Source: VYFG01 sp964403545 (lineage in GTDB: Bacteria; Pseudomonadota; Gammaproteobacteria; Arenicellales; Poriferihabitantaceae). Taken from it: DNA of 49,795 nucleotides. The position numbers were made by a program, and so were the translations under genes. The stretch covers positions 1 through 49,795 of the forward strand of contig CAYOGN010000052.1 in NCBI GenBank assembly GCA_964403545.1, given 5' to 3'. Each line of letters starts with the position of its first letter. Position 1 is the stretch's first letter. The notes below the pieces were generated by a model. It ran no database searches, had not been told where the DNA came from, and was given only the letters and a program-made list of their open reading frames with translations. Positions 40,631 through 48,891 of this stretch are shown piece by piece.

Positions 40631-41476
40631 TCAACTATCCGGTGGAAACTCGCCATTTTGTATCTCGCGCCAGGTTTGGGCGATTTCAGCACGGGTATTC
40701 ATCACAAACGGGCCTGCACGAGCGATAGGTTCATTGTTTGCCATTCCGGCAATAAGTAGTAGGCGCGCCTGCGATCTGGTTTCTAGCACCAGTTGATCGC
40801 CCTGGGTGAGAATCGCCAGATTGGGTGCTGTGATGGTGCGCTCTTTCCCACCATTATTTACCAGCTCAAGCTCGCCCCTGAACAGATAAATAAAAGCATT
40901 GTGGCTGGCTGGCAAATCCAGCGTCAGTGTGCCAGGGTTGAGCGTAATGTCGGCATAGGTTGGCTGGGTACTGATGTGCCTGACTACGCCCTGATGGCCA
41001 GCCAGGTCGCCACTGATCAGTCGAACAAGGTGGCCCTGGTGCTCGAAGACGGTGATTTCTTTGGCTGCATACTCTTGGTATTGGGCCTTCTTCATTTTGT
41101 CTTTGGCGGGCAGGTTTACCCACAACTGGAAACCATCAAGCTTGCCGTCGGCAACTTCAGGCATTTCTTCGTGCATGATACCGCGACCCGCGCTCATCCA
41201 CTGCACATCACCTGCTTCGATGGTGCCGCTATGCCCGGTGCTGTCTTTGTGGCGGATACGGCCATCCAGCATATAGGTGACGGTTTCGATACCGCGATGG
41301 GGATGGAGCGGAAAGCCTGCGATATAGTCATCGGGATTGTCGGAACCAAAATGATCCAGCAACATAAATGGATCCACATTGTCGAGGCCAGCAACGGGAA
41401 AGAATCGCTTGAGTTTTACCCCGGCGCCGTCCTGTGCCAGGGTAGGGGGGTGAATGGAATGGATATCACGGTTCAT
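40631..41476 (-). CDS. Pirin family protein
   Basis: 281-residue bicupin. The N-terminal cupin has the pirin iron ligands: LHPHRGIETVTYMLDG gives H58 and H60, and SAGRGIMHEEMP gives H102 and E104. The C-terminal cupin (about 165-245) carries NPGTLTLDLPASHNAFIYLFRGEL. Bacterial pirins act as quercetinases or as redox-sensing regulators; which applies here is unknown. It is followed at its 3' side by the AraC pseudogene and preceded by the DoxX gene on the same strand, a frequent pairing. A LysR gene is divergent from the pair. Confidence 0.93.
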   Translation of the reverse strand: MNRDIHSIHPPTLAQDGAGVKLKRFFPVAGLDNVDPFMLLDHFGSDNPDDYIAGFPLHPHRGIETVTYMLDGRIRHKDSTGHSGTIEAGDVQWMSAGRGIMHEEMPEVADGKLDGFQLWVNLPAKDKMKKAQYQEYAAKEITVFEHQGHLVRLISGDLAGHQGVVRHISTQPTYADITLNPGTLTLDLPASHNAFIYLFRGELELVNNGGKERTITAPNLAILTQGDQLVLETRSQARLLLIAGMANNEPIARAGPFVMNTRAEIAQTWREIQNGEFPPDS

Positions 41477-41639
41477 AATTTGCTCCGATAGTCAAAAACT
41501 TGTCTCGATTGTGTGGGACCAGTCAGCCTGATCATGCCTTAGTGCCACGATGCCATAGGGGCCGATTGTAAGATGGCTGACAAATTGCTGGCGCTGAACA
41601 GGTCTCTTAATGCTTGAGAAAATCTACATTCACTATACT

Positions 41640-42023
41640 TTACCTGTTGTCCAGGCTCAATTTACCTGCACCCGTTGAGGCCAGAATCAGAAAAGCGCCT
41701 GCCAATCCAATGTTCTTCATAAAAATAATCATCTGCATCTGTTCCGCTGGTTGATAGTGAAAAATAAAGGCCGCAATTGCGCAGAATCCCGCAAATGCCA
41801 GCGCGACCCAGCGAACCCTGAACCCGGCAATAAGCGCAAGGCTGCCGCCAATCTCCAGTAAAATTACCAGTGGTAGTAGCGCGCCGGGCACCCCCATTGC
41901 CTCCATATATCCCTGGGTACCCGCATAGCCGGATATTTTCTGAATTCCCGCGGGTAAAAATAAAACGGCCAGAAGAAGTCGACCGATAAGATTGAAAAGG
42001 CTGTTTGTGGTTTCGTTAAACAT
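41640..42023 (-). CDS. DoxX family membrane protein
   Basis: 127 residues, four hydrophobic helices (about 9-27, 47-67, 69-88 and 97-116). Seen: LIGRLLLAVLFLPAGIQKISGY (about 12-33), the DoxX opening with the GxxK motif, and LEIGGSLALIAGFRVRWVALAFAGFCAIAAFIFH (about 56-89). The family includes thiosulfate:quinone oxidoreductase subunits and many redox-stress membrane proteins; no specific activity can be given. It lies 163 bases upstream of pirin on the same strand. It is divergent from a LysR regulator, which probably controls both. Confidence 0.9.
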   Translation of the reverse strand: MFNETTNSLFNLIGRLLLAVLFLPAGIQKISGYAGTQGYMEAMGVPGALLPLVILLEIGGSLALIAGFRVRWVALAFAGFCAIAAFIFHYQPAEQMQMIIFMKNIGLAGAFLILASTGAGKLSLDNR

Positions 42024-42155
42024 TGTGTTTTCTTGTTATACGTTGTGTGGATGGTTGCCTAGCTGCTCGTACGATTATCTTTGTCAGATCAGTCTGGATG
42101 AAGCGTTCAGATTAAATAGTGCTTTACAAAACGGAGTATACATGCAAAATATAGA

Positions 42156-43064
42156 ATGAATACTGAATTAAATAACACTAATCATTCGAAAATGACGAAC
42201 ATTAATCTTGAGCATATCCATGCCTTTGTAGCGGTTGTCGAATACGGGGGGGTGAACGCAGCAGCGGAGAAGTTATTCAAAAGTCCATCCACTGTTAGCC
42301 ACGCACTGGGTAAGTTCCAGGGGCAACTGGGCCTGGCCCTGTTTGAGCAAAAAGGGCGTAAGTTATATTTGACAGAGGAGGGTACAACCGTACTCAGGCA
42401 GGCAAAGATTTTGCTCGATGAGAAAAAAATTCTGATAAAACTCTCTCAGCATTTGAAGCAGGAACATCGCGGCAAAATTTCACTGGCAGTGGATGCCATT
42501 TTTCCCCATGACATTTTGCTGGACTCCCTGAAAAATTTTTCCGAACAGTTCCCCCTTTGTCACATTAATTTGCATGAAGGAATATTGTCCGGCGCAGAAG
42601 AGCAACTGCTTAGCGGCAAGGCTGATGTCTGTGTGACGTACCGTATTCCACAGGGGTTTCTCGGCGAGAAACTGATTGACATCACTTTCATTCCGGTGGT
42701 CTGCGCCGCGCATCCACTGGCACAAGAGCGGTCAATTTCATCGCGTACTTTGAAAGCGCATCGTCAGGTTGTGATCAGTGATTCGGGCACTCAGAGTAAT
42801 GTCGATTCGGGTTGGCTAAAAGCGACATTACGCTGGTCGGTTTCAAATATGTATACCGCCATTGATGTTATCAGTGGCGGCATGGCCTTCGGCTGGATTC
42901 CCAGGCACCTGATCGAGAACGAGCTTGCATCAGGCGAATTGATTCAGCTGCAACTGAAGTTTGGCAGCGAAAAAACAAACCCGTTGTTTATTATCTTCGC
43001 CGATGAGCTTTGTGCCATGTCTCAGGCTCTGGTGGGTATTTTGAAACTTAAGAGCAGCCGTTAA
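42156..43064 (+). CDS. LysR-family transcriptional regulator
   Basis: 302 residues: DNA-binding domain (about 17-76, NLEHIHAFVAVVEYGGVNAAAEKLFKSPSTVSHALGKFQ) and a two-lobed effector domain (about 105-295). The start ATG at 42156 precedes a polar lead; ATG at 42192 would start at MTNINLEHIHAF, a more usual N-terminus. It is divergent from the DoxX/pirin genes across 132 bases and is probably their regulator. A REP-like palindrome lies after its stop. Confidence 0.92.
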   Translation: MNTELNNTNHSKMTNINLEHIHAFVAVVEYGGVNAAAEKLFKSPSTVSHALGKFQGQLGLALFEQKGRKLYLTEEGTTVLRQAKILLDEKKILIKLSQHLKQEHRGKISLAVDAIFPHDILLDSLKNFSEQFPLCHINLHEGILSGAEEQLLSGKADVCVTYRIPQGFLGEKLIDITFIPVVCAAHPLAQERSISSRTLKAHRQVVISDSGTQSNVDSGWLKATLRWSVSNMYTAIDVISGGMAFGWIPRHLIENELASGELIQLQLKFGSEKTNPLFIIFADELCAMSQALVGILKLKSSR

Positions 43065-43069
43065 GCGCG

Positions 43070-43122
43070 TTAAGGGGGACAGCGCGTTAAATGATGAGGG
43101 GGACAGAATTAATTCTGTCCCC
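43070..43122. repeat. REP-like palindrome and short direct repeats
   Basis: A perfect palindrome GGGGACAGAATT / AATTCTGTCCCC occupies 43099-43122. Just before it a short unit with GCGCGTTAA and GGGGGACA occurs twice (around 43071-43088 and 43083-43106, partly degenerate). Palindromes of this GGGGACAG type flank REP-associated (RAYT) transposase genes in gammaproteobacteria. No transposase is here, so it is a solo copy or relic. Confidence 0.7.
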
Positions 43123-43151
43123 ATACCGTGAGAACGCTCCCAGGTAAATAA

Positions 43152-44279
43152 TCAAAGAATCTGACCAATATACTTCTCCCTGGCGAGGCGCCAGAGAACA
43201 ACGAGAAATGCGGTGAGGGGTATCGCCAGAATCATGCCGATGATGCCATTAAGCGCTGCGCCCCAGAAGAAAATGCCGACGATAATGGCCAGAGGACTTA
43301 ACCCGGTGGCGTTTCCCATAATTTTTGGTGTGAGGTAATAACTCTCGATCAACTGTACCAGGGAGAAAACAGCAATCACCATAATTAGCAAGGTAGGTCC
43401 GCCACCCACCTGGAACCAGGCCATGGGCAGGCACACGCTCAGGCCCACCATACTGCCCAGATAGGGTACGATATTCAAAAACCCCAGCATCAGGCCAAGT
43501 ACGGCGCCATATTTGAGTCCCGCGAGGCTAAAACCAATGGCGAACAGTATGCCCTGGAGCAGGGCAATCAGGATTTGTCCACGAAAGAAAATAACAACCA
43601 GCTGGACAAATTCCCGGAACAGGAATATCACGTCCTTTGCAGTTTCTGATTTAAGAAAAGGCAGGTGCTCTTTTGTGAGCGAATCCGGTCGTAGTCCGGG
43701 CATCATGAGGAAAAATGCCAGGTAAACCGGCAGGATTATCCACCCCAGCACAGATGCAATAGCAGAAGCCATACTGGAACCTGCCGCTACAAGGCTGCTG
43801 ACGATGTATTTTAGCAAAGCTGCTACCAGTCCCCCGGGCGTTTCCAGTGCCTTGTTGATTTTTGAGCCAATTTCATGATCCTGGAATACGCGCTCAATAT
43901 TGGGTCTATGTTGCTGGAACCAGTTTTCCATGCTTCCCCACCAGGCAGGCAGCTGATCCAGTAATTCGGATAGTTGGCTCAGAATCAGGGCGCCAAAAAT
44001 TATGCCAATGGCCGCCAGGGGGGCAATAATGGAAACAAAGGCCGCAATCAGCGCGACCGGAACAGGCAGGTGATTCTTGAGCCATTCATACCAGGGATCC
44101 ATCACCATGGCTATTACTGCGGCTACGGCCAGCGGCAAAAAAACCTGGGAAAATGTTCGAAAAAATGCGGCAAAATAAAATATCAGCGCAAACACTGCGA
44201 CAATCACTAAAGTGGCGGCCAGGGTCGTGAACCCCGCTGCTACAATATTCTGCTGTCGGGGACTAAGATGCAGCTTCAT
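43152..44279 (-). CDS. AI-2E family transporter (PerM/YdiK-like permease)
   Basis: 375-residue inner-membrane protein with about seven to eight helices, of the UPF0118/AI-2E exporter family. Seen: an N-terminal helix pair (about 15-60), a periplasmic helical stretch (about 108-150), and the conserved C-terminal region FFRGQILIALLQGILFAIGFSLAGLKYGAVLGLMLGFLNIVPYLGS (about 232-277), which contains the family PYLG motif, followed by PKIMGNATGLSPLAIIVGIFFWGAALNGIIGMILAIPLTAFL. Members export small molecules or act as Na+/H+ antiporters, so AI-2 should not be assumed. The start overlaps the upstream Wzz-like gene by 17 bases. Confidence 0.93.
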   Translation of the reverse strand: MKLHLSPRQQNIVAAGFTTLAATLVIVAVFALIFYFAAFFRTFSQVFLPLAVAAVIAMVMDPWYEWLKNHLPVPVALIAAFVSIIAPLAAIGIIFGALILSQLSELLDQLPAWWGSMENWFQQHRPNIERVFQDHEIGSKINKALETPGGLVAALLKYIVSSLVAAGSSMASAIASVLGWIILPVYLAFFLMMPGLRPDSLTKEHLPFLKSETAKDVIFLFREFVQLVVIFFRGQILIALLQGILFAIGFSLAGLKYGAVLGLMLGFLNIVPYLGSMVGLSVCLPMAWFQVGGGPTLLIMVIAVFSLVQLIESYYLTPKIMGNATGLSPLAIIVGIFFWGAALNGIIGMILAIPLTAFLVVLWRLAREKYIGQIL

Positions 44280-45147
44280 TAACGTTCTCCTTCAATTTTC
44301 TCGAATCTGGTGACGCTGATTCTTTTTCGTCTTTTCCTACATCCTGAATGCTTTTTCCAACTACCCGAAAAACAGCTACAATGGCTATCAGCAGAGTCAG
44401 CGCCAGCCCGATGATAAGACCGGTAATGCCAAATATGATGGGCCGATACCAGTCAGAACTGGCGATGATAAAAGGTGGTTGAATGATCAGAGTGGAATCA
44501 ATGTAGAGGTCACTTGCATTCAGCATTTCTCTCTGGTCAAGTTCCTTTCGTATTCCGGATTGCCGACTGGCTGCGTTGTCGATACCCTGCTGCAAGGCAA
44601 GCAGCGCCAGCGAATCAGAACCGGAATCCATTTGTTCGGATAGCAGGGCACGCCTTGCTGTAAGATCCTGACTGGTTTGCTGTAAAAATTCCTGTCGCTG
44701 TTTGTCTTTTCTCAGCAGTTTTTCCAATCGACCATTCTGGAAGTCAATCTCGGGCTGAATAAGTTTCAGGAGATATTCTTTGGTTTTAAAGTCACCTTTG
44801 TCAGTGCCAGTTACCGTTATCAATTCGTTATCGATAACCGCAGTTACAAACAGGGATCTCGGGAATTCAGAATCTTTCAGATCCCTGGCGCGCTGGCGTA
44901 TCCGCGCCTTGACCTGGCCAGGACTGGCTAACAACACTGGCTCCGGATTATCTGGAGTAGCGAATGATCCCATTTTAAAGACTACGGTTCCGAGATTACG
45001 TTCAGAGGTAACAGTTTGAGTAAGTAGAGCGCCAACGACACAGATGATCGGGATACCTACCAAAAGGAATTTGAGTCGACCAAGGGCCGCGACAACCCTG
45101 GGTGCAGTCCCCACAACGGTTTCTTCTGTTTTAGCGATGATGCCCAA
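44263..45147 (-). CDS. Wzz-topology membrane protein with periplasmic coiled coil
   Basis: 294 residues with two transmembrane segments (about 26-45 and 236-260) flanking a helical periplasmic part, including a coiled coil (about 130-205). This is the polysaccharide co-polymerase (Wzz) layout. The conserved Wzz proline-glycine motif near the second helix is not clear (PIIFGITGLIIGLALTL is the nearest), so the family assignment is by topology only. It ends with a charged tail. The 17-base overlap with the AI-2E permease gene suggests joint expression. No polysaccharide gene is adjacent. Confidence 0.6.
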   Translation of the reverse strand: MGIIAKTEETVVGTAPRVVAALGRLKFLLVGIPIICVVGALLTQTVTSERNLGTVVFKMGSFATPDNPEPVLLASPGQVKARIRQRARDLKDSEFPRSLFVTAVIDNELITVTGTDKGDFKTKEYLLKLIQPEIDFQNGRLEKLLRKDKQRQEFLQQTSQDLTARRALLSEQMDSGSDSLALLALQQGIDNAASRQSGIRKELDQREMLNASDLYIDSTLIIQPPFIIASSDWYRPIIFGITGLIIGLALTLLIAIVAVFRVVGKSIQDVGKDEKESASPDSRKLKENVNEAAS

Positions 45148-45263
45148 TTTTTATTATACTGTTTTCTGTATTTTTACCCCGTAGGGTACGATGGATTGAT
45201 CTTAAAAAACAGAAATTTATTCAATCCCTGTCCAAATTCTGGACATTGATTAGTCCGTTTAAA

Positions 45264-45550
45264 GGGTTTAAACCCCCGCCTTTAAAGCGGGTAGCTTTCA
45301 GCTAGCAGCTGGTTTAATGTGTTTGGACGATGGAGTATAGAGCAGTCCCGCATAGGAAGTACAAAGTAGAGGTCCATTTTGTATGGATCACGAAGGTTCG
45401 GTATCAAGTACTGAAAGGGGATAGAAGAGTATTTGGAGCATCATTTTGAATCAAAAGAGAACCCGATTTTTGAGATTGAGGAATAACCGGCTTCAAGTCG
45501 GTATATGGTGGGACTTTCAGTCCCATAATCTAACCCATCGACTAAAGTCG
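45264..45550 (+). mobile_element. Internally deleted IS200-type element (MITE-like relic)
   Basis: A transposase remnant (45330-45486) is bracketed by hairpins of the kind IS200/IS605 elements use as end signals. Left: the palindrome GGGTTTAAACCC (45264-45275) and CCCGC/GCGGG (45275-45291). Right: ACCGGCTT/AAGTCGGT (45486-45502), a perfect GGGACT-TTC-AGTCCC (45510-45524), and CGACT/AGTCG (45539-45550). The element cannot encode an active transposase but keeps its ends, so it could be mobilised in trans. Exact boundaries are not determined, since IS200 elements make no target duplication. Confidence 0.7.
45330..45486 (+). pseudogene. tnpA: IS200 transposase (TnpA, Y1) remnant
   Basis: The first 31 residues (MEYRAVPHRKYKVEVHFVWI then TKVRYQVLKGD) match the N-terminus of IS200-type TnpA. 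After a jump in frame, EYLEHHFESKENPIFEIEE and the TAA at 45484 match the protein's C-terminus. About 95 codons between them, including the HUH motif and the catalytic tyrosine region, are gone, and the two parts lie in different frames. Confidence 0.8.
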
Positions 45551-45816
45551 GTGGTTGCTGAGGCGGACAACTTGTACTCATGACTAATTCGTCTACAGAT
45601 CATCATAGTGGTGGCCTGTGTGGTGAGAACTGATACACCTTCCACGGTGTCCAGATTGGTCTGCGCCGCGCTTGTCCCCGTCTCGGGGCTGCCGCAGGCC
45701 AGTTTGCTGGCATGATACATGCCAGCAATGCGCTAAATACCTGCAGCTGTGATATCGACGAAGCAACACGGTCAGCTTCGTGACCAGGGTCGAGCACCTC
45801 AAGAATCAGAACTTTC
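45551..45816. other. Unexplained gene-free stretch next to the IS200 relic
   Basis: Between the right end of the IS200 relic and the FG-GAP gene are about 265 bases with several short open frames on the minus strand. None looks like a conserved protein. One frame (about 45517-45720) reads YHASKLACGSPETGTSAAQT and continues plausibly, but it has a stop just upstream of its ATG and runs into the relic, so it may be the tail of a destroyed gene. Confidence 0.3.
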
Positions 45817-47388
45817 CTAAATCACTTCAACCTTGATGCCAATCAAGGTGCCATCAGCATTCTTCCAGGCCTTGAACTCCAGCTTCTGACCGACCACAAA
45901 TTCTGATGCATCATTGAACTTGATGATTGAATCGGCATTGAACCAGAGGGTCGCACCTGAAGAAAGCACCACGTAGTTATCGTCAATTGACGCTATGGTG
46001 GCTTTTTTCTCGACTTTACTGGCACTGGACTCGACCATCGGTACGTCAACAGCAACGGGGGCAGGATCTGGTGCTGGTTCAGGGGCGGGCGCCACGATGG
46101 GATCCGGCGCCGGCGGTGTTTCCGTTACGGGCGCAGGTTCCGGAACGACAACCGGCACGGGTTCCGCGATTACCTGAGCGGTCTGGTAACGAATAGACGC
46201 CCATTGACCGCTGACAGTCACATAGTCAACTCTGCCATCGTCATTCATATCACCGAAATACAGACTCCCGGCGGGTAGCTGCTGCGGCACGTAATGATAG
46301 CCATCATCACCATTAGCGATATACAGCAGATTGCCGGTGCCGCCGATGGTCACCTTATCCACAAAACCGTCGTTGTTGAAGTCCCACTCGCTCTCAAGTA
46401 AGACGCCTTCGGTGAGTGTATTGAACTCATCACCATAGTATTTAATCTTCTTGTCAAACCCTTCCTCTCCCAGGTAGAGAATGGTTTTGCCCGGTTCATG
46501 ATAGATCAGCAAGTCCCTGGTGCCACCGCCGTCGAAATCACCAATTCTGACATTCAGCGCCCGGTCGCCGCTTAGCTCAAAACTGTCACCGCTGCCAAAT
46601 ACAATCGTCTCGGCAACGTCTTCCCTGGGTACCAGGGAACAGTTGGAGCGGGTATTAATATAGTCCGGCGTCGCGATAAAATAGCTGGCATCGGCAATGC
46701 CACTCACTGAACCATAAATCACGCCGTCGTCATCAATTTTTGCCGGCAATGTCCATGAAGAACCTGGTACATCAATTACGTCAAAGCCACTATCACAGTC
46801 ATATACAAAACCCTTGCGTACCGCGCCATTGCTGTTGATTGCGGTGCCGACAAGCTGGCCCTGATTGTTGATATCAGCCATACTGGTCCATTGCGTATTC
46901 GGTGCAGTCAGCGTGGTATATTGGTCATAGATCAGGTCGTAGAGGAAGCCTCTACCTGCCGCATGACCACCCAGCACGTAGTAGGTGCCCAGCGCGATAC
47001 GCTGATCGTTCACCGCATGCAGGTTAGTGTGCAGAATCTGTACCGCGGGATAGACAATGGTTCTTTTCGGACCATCATAGGGATCAACAAAGGCAGTTGT
47101 GCCGCTGCCATAGATATGGTGGACTGAACCGACCACATCACCCAGCGCATTCGCTTCGCTAGAATAGGTCGGGGTATAAATTGCCATGGAGCGATAGCTA
47201 ATCGTGTTGCTACCCGGCACATAGGATCGTACGGTGACGGTCTGGCTTGAAGTGGTTGTTGATCCGCCATCAGACCAGGGTTGATCTGTACTCAACTCAA
47301 AGGTGTAAGTTGTTGCCTGGGCGATACTGCTACATGCTGTTAACAGGGCCCAGAGGAAAGTTAATCTGGTTCTGGAAGGCGAGTTCAT
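45817..47388 (-). CDS. Secreted FG-GAP/VCBS repeat protein with Pro/Ala linker and DUF5666-like C-terminal domain
   Basis: 523 residues from MNSPSRTRLTFLWALLTACSS, a signal peptide cleaved after IAQA. The N-terminal beta-rich part contains kelch-like 'ADINNQGQLVGTAIN' repeats typical of HAF/extracellular-repeat proteins (about 60-235). FG-GAP-type calcium loops follow: DFDGGGTRD (about 284), DFNNDGFVD (about 336) and DMNDDGRVD (about 382). Next is a Pro/Ala/Val/Glu linker (about 405-455), then a small C-terminal OB-like domain resembling DUF5666 (ATIASIDDNYVVLSSGATLW onward, about 462-523). A longer upstream reading is unlikely. It is probably a surface or periplasmic calcium-binding adhesin-like protein; the ligand is unknown. 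A perfect inverted repeat lies 83 bases upstream. Confidence 0.75.
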   Translation of the reverse strand: MNSPSRTRLTFLWALLTACSSIAQATTYTFELSTDQPWSDGGSTTTSSQTVTVRSYVPGSNTISYRSMAIYTPTYSSEANALGDVVGSVHHIYGSGTTAFVDPYDGPKRTIVYPAVQILHTNLHAVNDQRIALGTYYVLGGHAAGRGFLYDLIYDQYTTLTAPNTQWTSMADINNQGQLVGTAINSNGAVRKGFVYDCDSGFDVIDVPGSSWTLPAKIDDDGVIYGSVSGIADASYFIATPDYINTRSNCSLVPREDVAETIVFGSGDSFELSGDRALNVRIGDFDGGGTRDLLIYHEPGKTILYLGEEGFDKKIKYYGDEFNTLTEGVLLESEWDFNNDGFVDKVTIGGTGNLLYIANGDDGYHYVPQQLPAGSLYFGDMNDDGRVDYVTVSGQWASIRYQTAQVIAEPVPVVVPEPAPVTETPPAPDPIVAPAPEPAPDPAPVAVDVPMVESSASKVEKKATIASIDDNYVVLSSGATLWFNADSIIKFNDASEFVVGQKLEFKAWKNADGTLIGIKVEVI

Positions 47389-47470
47389 ATCTAAAAATCT
47401 CCTGGTGCGATGCGGTTTCAATGAAGGCCGAAAAGTAAAAACGTATGTGAGTTCGGGCTCTTGACTATAA

Positions 47471-47516
47471 GTGGAAAATATTCCCACGTCGTATAATACG
47501 TGGGAATATTTTCCAC
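47471..47516. repeat. 19-bp perfect inverted repeat with TATAAT in the loop
   Basis: Left arm 47471-47489 (begins GTGGAAAATATTCCC) and right arm 47498-47516 (ends ATATTTTCCAC) are exact complements over 19 bp around an 8-base loop containing TATAAT on the plus strand. It lies 83 bases upstream of the FG-GAP gene. The long perfect dyad suggests an operator, a recombination site or the tips of a deleted element. There is no T-tract for termination. Confidence 0.75.
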
Positions 47517-47952
47517 ATCAAGTGCCTGAAGAAAAATAATCTGGATTTTTAGTCTCTTCCGGGAGATCACGCCTACGGAAAAGTGGCTAGGTAATAAAAA
47601 TATCAGCGGCTCCCGCCGGGCGCGCGTTGAACCTGGTTTGGTCTGTCTGGTGCGGGTGTGGGAAGGTCAAAAGGAGGGATTTACGGGATATTCTATTGGT
47701 TCGGCAGATTTCTCAATTGTCCTGTGAGGGCAAGTTCCAGGAGATTTATCCAGAATTGTTAACGTCCGTATAAGTATGCTAATTTCAGGTAAGCAGACAA
47801 TTTTATGCTCATGCTAAACTTCGGCTCAATACTCATAAGAGCCATTTAAGCAATCCAGCCCATAGGCAGCACTCGACCCGTTCCAGATACCCGCCAGTAT
47901 GTTCACTTATTGTTTGACGACTTACAGTCAGCAGCATGAATCGAACAATTGC
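47517..47952. other. Gene-free accessory stretch
   Basis: About 436 bases with no convincing gene on either strand. A short GC-rich dyad (CGGC-TCCC-GCCG, around 47608-47620) is the only structure noticed. No tRNA, attachment core or cassette recombination site was recognised. Confidence 0.4.
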
Positions 47953-48678
47953 TCAAATCTTGTATGGCCGATAAGGCGTCTTAAAATACCAGAATAGTGA
48001 AATCAAAAATACGACCAAAGATATCGGTATTGCTTTACGCCATCCGTTTTTATATTGTTTTAGAATATCCACCTGATTCACAAATATCGTTTCACATGCG
48101 CCATTGCCAGTATCATTTCGAGTGATGCTGGTATCACGAGAATCACCTTGATCGTTTCGATATGTTGAAAGCCAACCCCTGATTCGAATTTGATCACCAA
48201 TATGGATATCCTCAAGTTGGTCACGAACATAAGAGTCTGCAGTTAGAAGATGGTTATTGGAGAGTTGACTCATATTAAAACTCTCCCACGCTAGTTGGTT
48301 CGTAGTTTTGAAATTGCAGGTAAATTGACCATTACTGAAATCAATTTTATCAAGTTGTGCTTCAAACGCGTTATTACGCCATACCACACAAAAGTCAGCC
48401 ACGTTCAGATGATCGCCCCAGAGTTTGTGCAGTCCATAACTGCTATTATGATGCCGGTAGGATACCACCATACCGTAAATATCGTAGTCGTATAGTGGCT
48501 GAATTTGGTAGACGATATCGTTAACTTGAATAGTAAATTCTTTTTTCTTTAGTTTAACTTGGTTCGGCTCCTGCATCATGTCTTCGATAACAGGCATATT
48601 TTCGGAAAGATTGTTTCTATTCCAATAACTAATAATAAATACGGTCAGGCTTATTAGCACCAGGTATTTAGAAATCAA
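47953..48678 (-). CDS. Conserved hypothetical membrane protein
   Basis: 241 residues with an N-terminal signal anchor (about 4-19, KYLVLISLTVFIISYW) and a C-terminal transmembrane helix (about 216-233, AIPISLVVFLISLFWYF) followed by a basic end. The domain between them has YQIQPLYDYDIYGMVVSYRHHNSSY (about 57-81) and a WGDHLNVADFCVVW block (about 87-100), which I have seen in uncharacterised gammaproteobacterial proteins, and a later GDQIRIRGWLSTY strand (about 162-174) that looks OB-like. No function is known. Base composition is more AT-rich than the housekeeping genes, consistent with an accessory region. Confidence 0.65.
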   Translation of the reverse strand: MISKYLVLISLTVFIISYWNRNNLSENMPVIEDMMQEPNQVKLKKKEFTIQVNDIVYQIQPLYDYDIYGMVVSYRHHNSSYGLHKLWGDHLNVADFCVVWRNNAFEAQLDKIDFSNGQFTCNFKTTNQLAWESFNMSQLSNNHLLTADSYVRDQLEDIHIGDQIRIRGWLSTYRNDQGDSRDTSITRNDTGNGACETIFVNQVDILKQYKNGWRKAIPISLVVFLISLFWYFKTPYRPYKI

Positions 48679-48891
48679 AACTCACTCCTCTTTAGCCCAG
48701 ATTGCTTTCATGATTAATAGTGTGCTCTCATAATACATCAACTCCCAAGGGCTAAGCAGCCATCCCTTACCGTTATTGAACGAATTTGGTGCATAGCAAA
48801 ATACTTGAGATTTTCAACATCCCTCAATGATTGGGGCACAACCACGGAGAGTGGGCTAATATGCGCTTTTCAGAATCGAGGAATCGATGTA

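Noticed and set aside
45987..46196. Plus-strand open frames rich in Gly/Thr/Ser and Arg antisense to the FG-GAP gene.
   Set aside because: They arise from the repetitive Pro/Ala linker codons read on the other strand.
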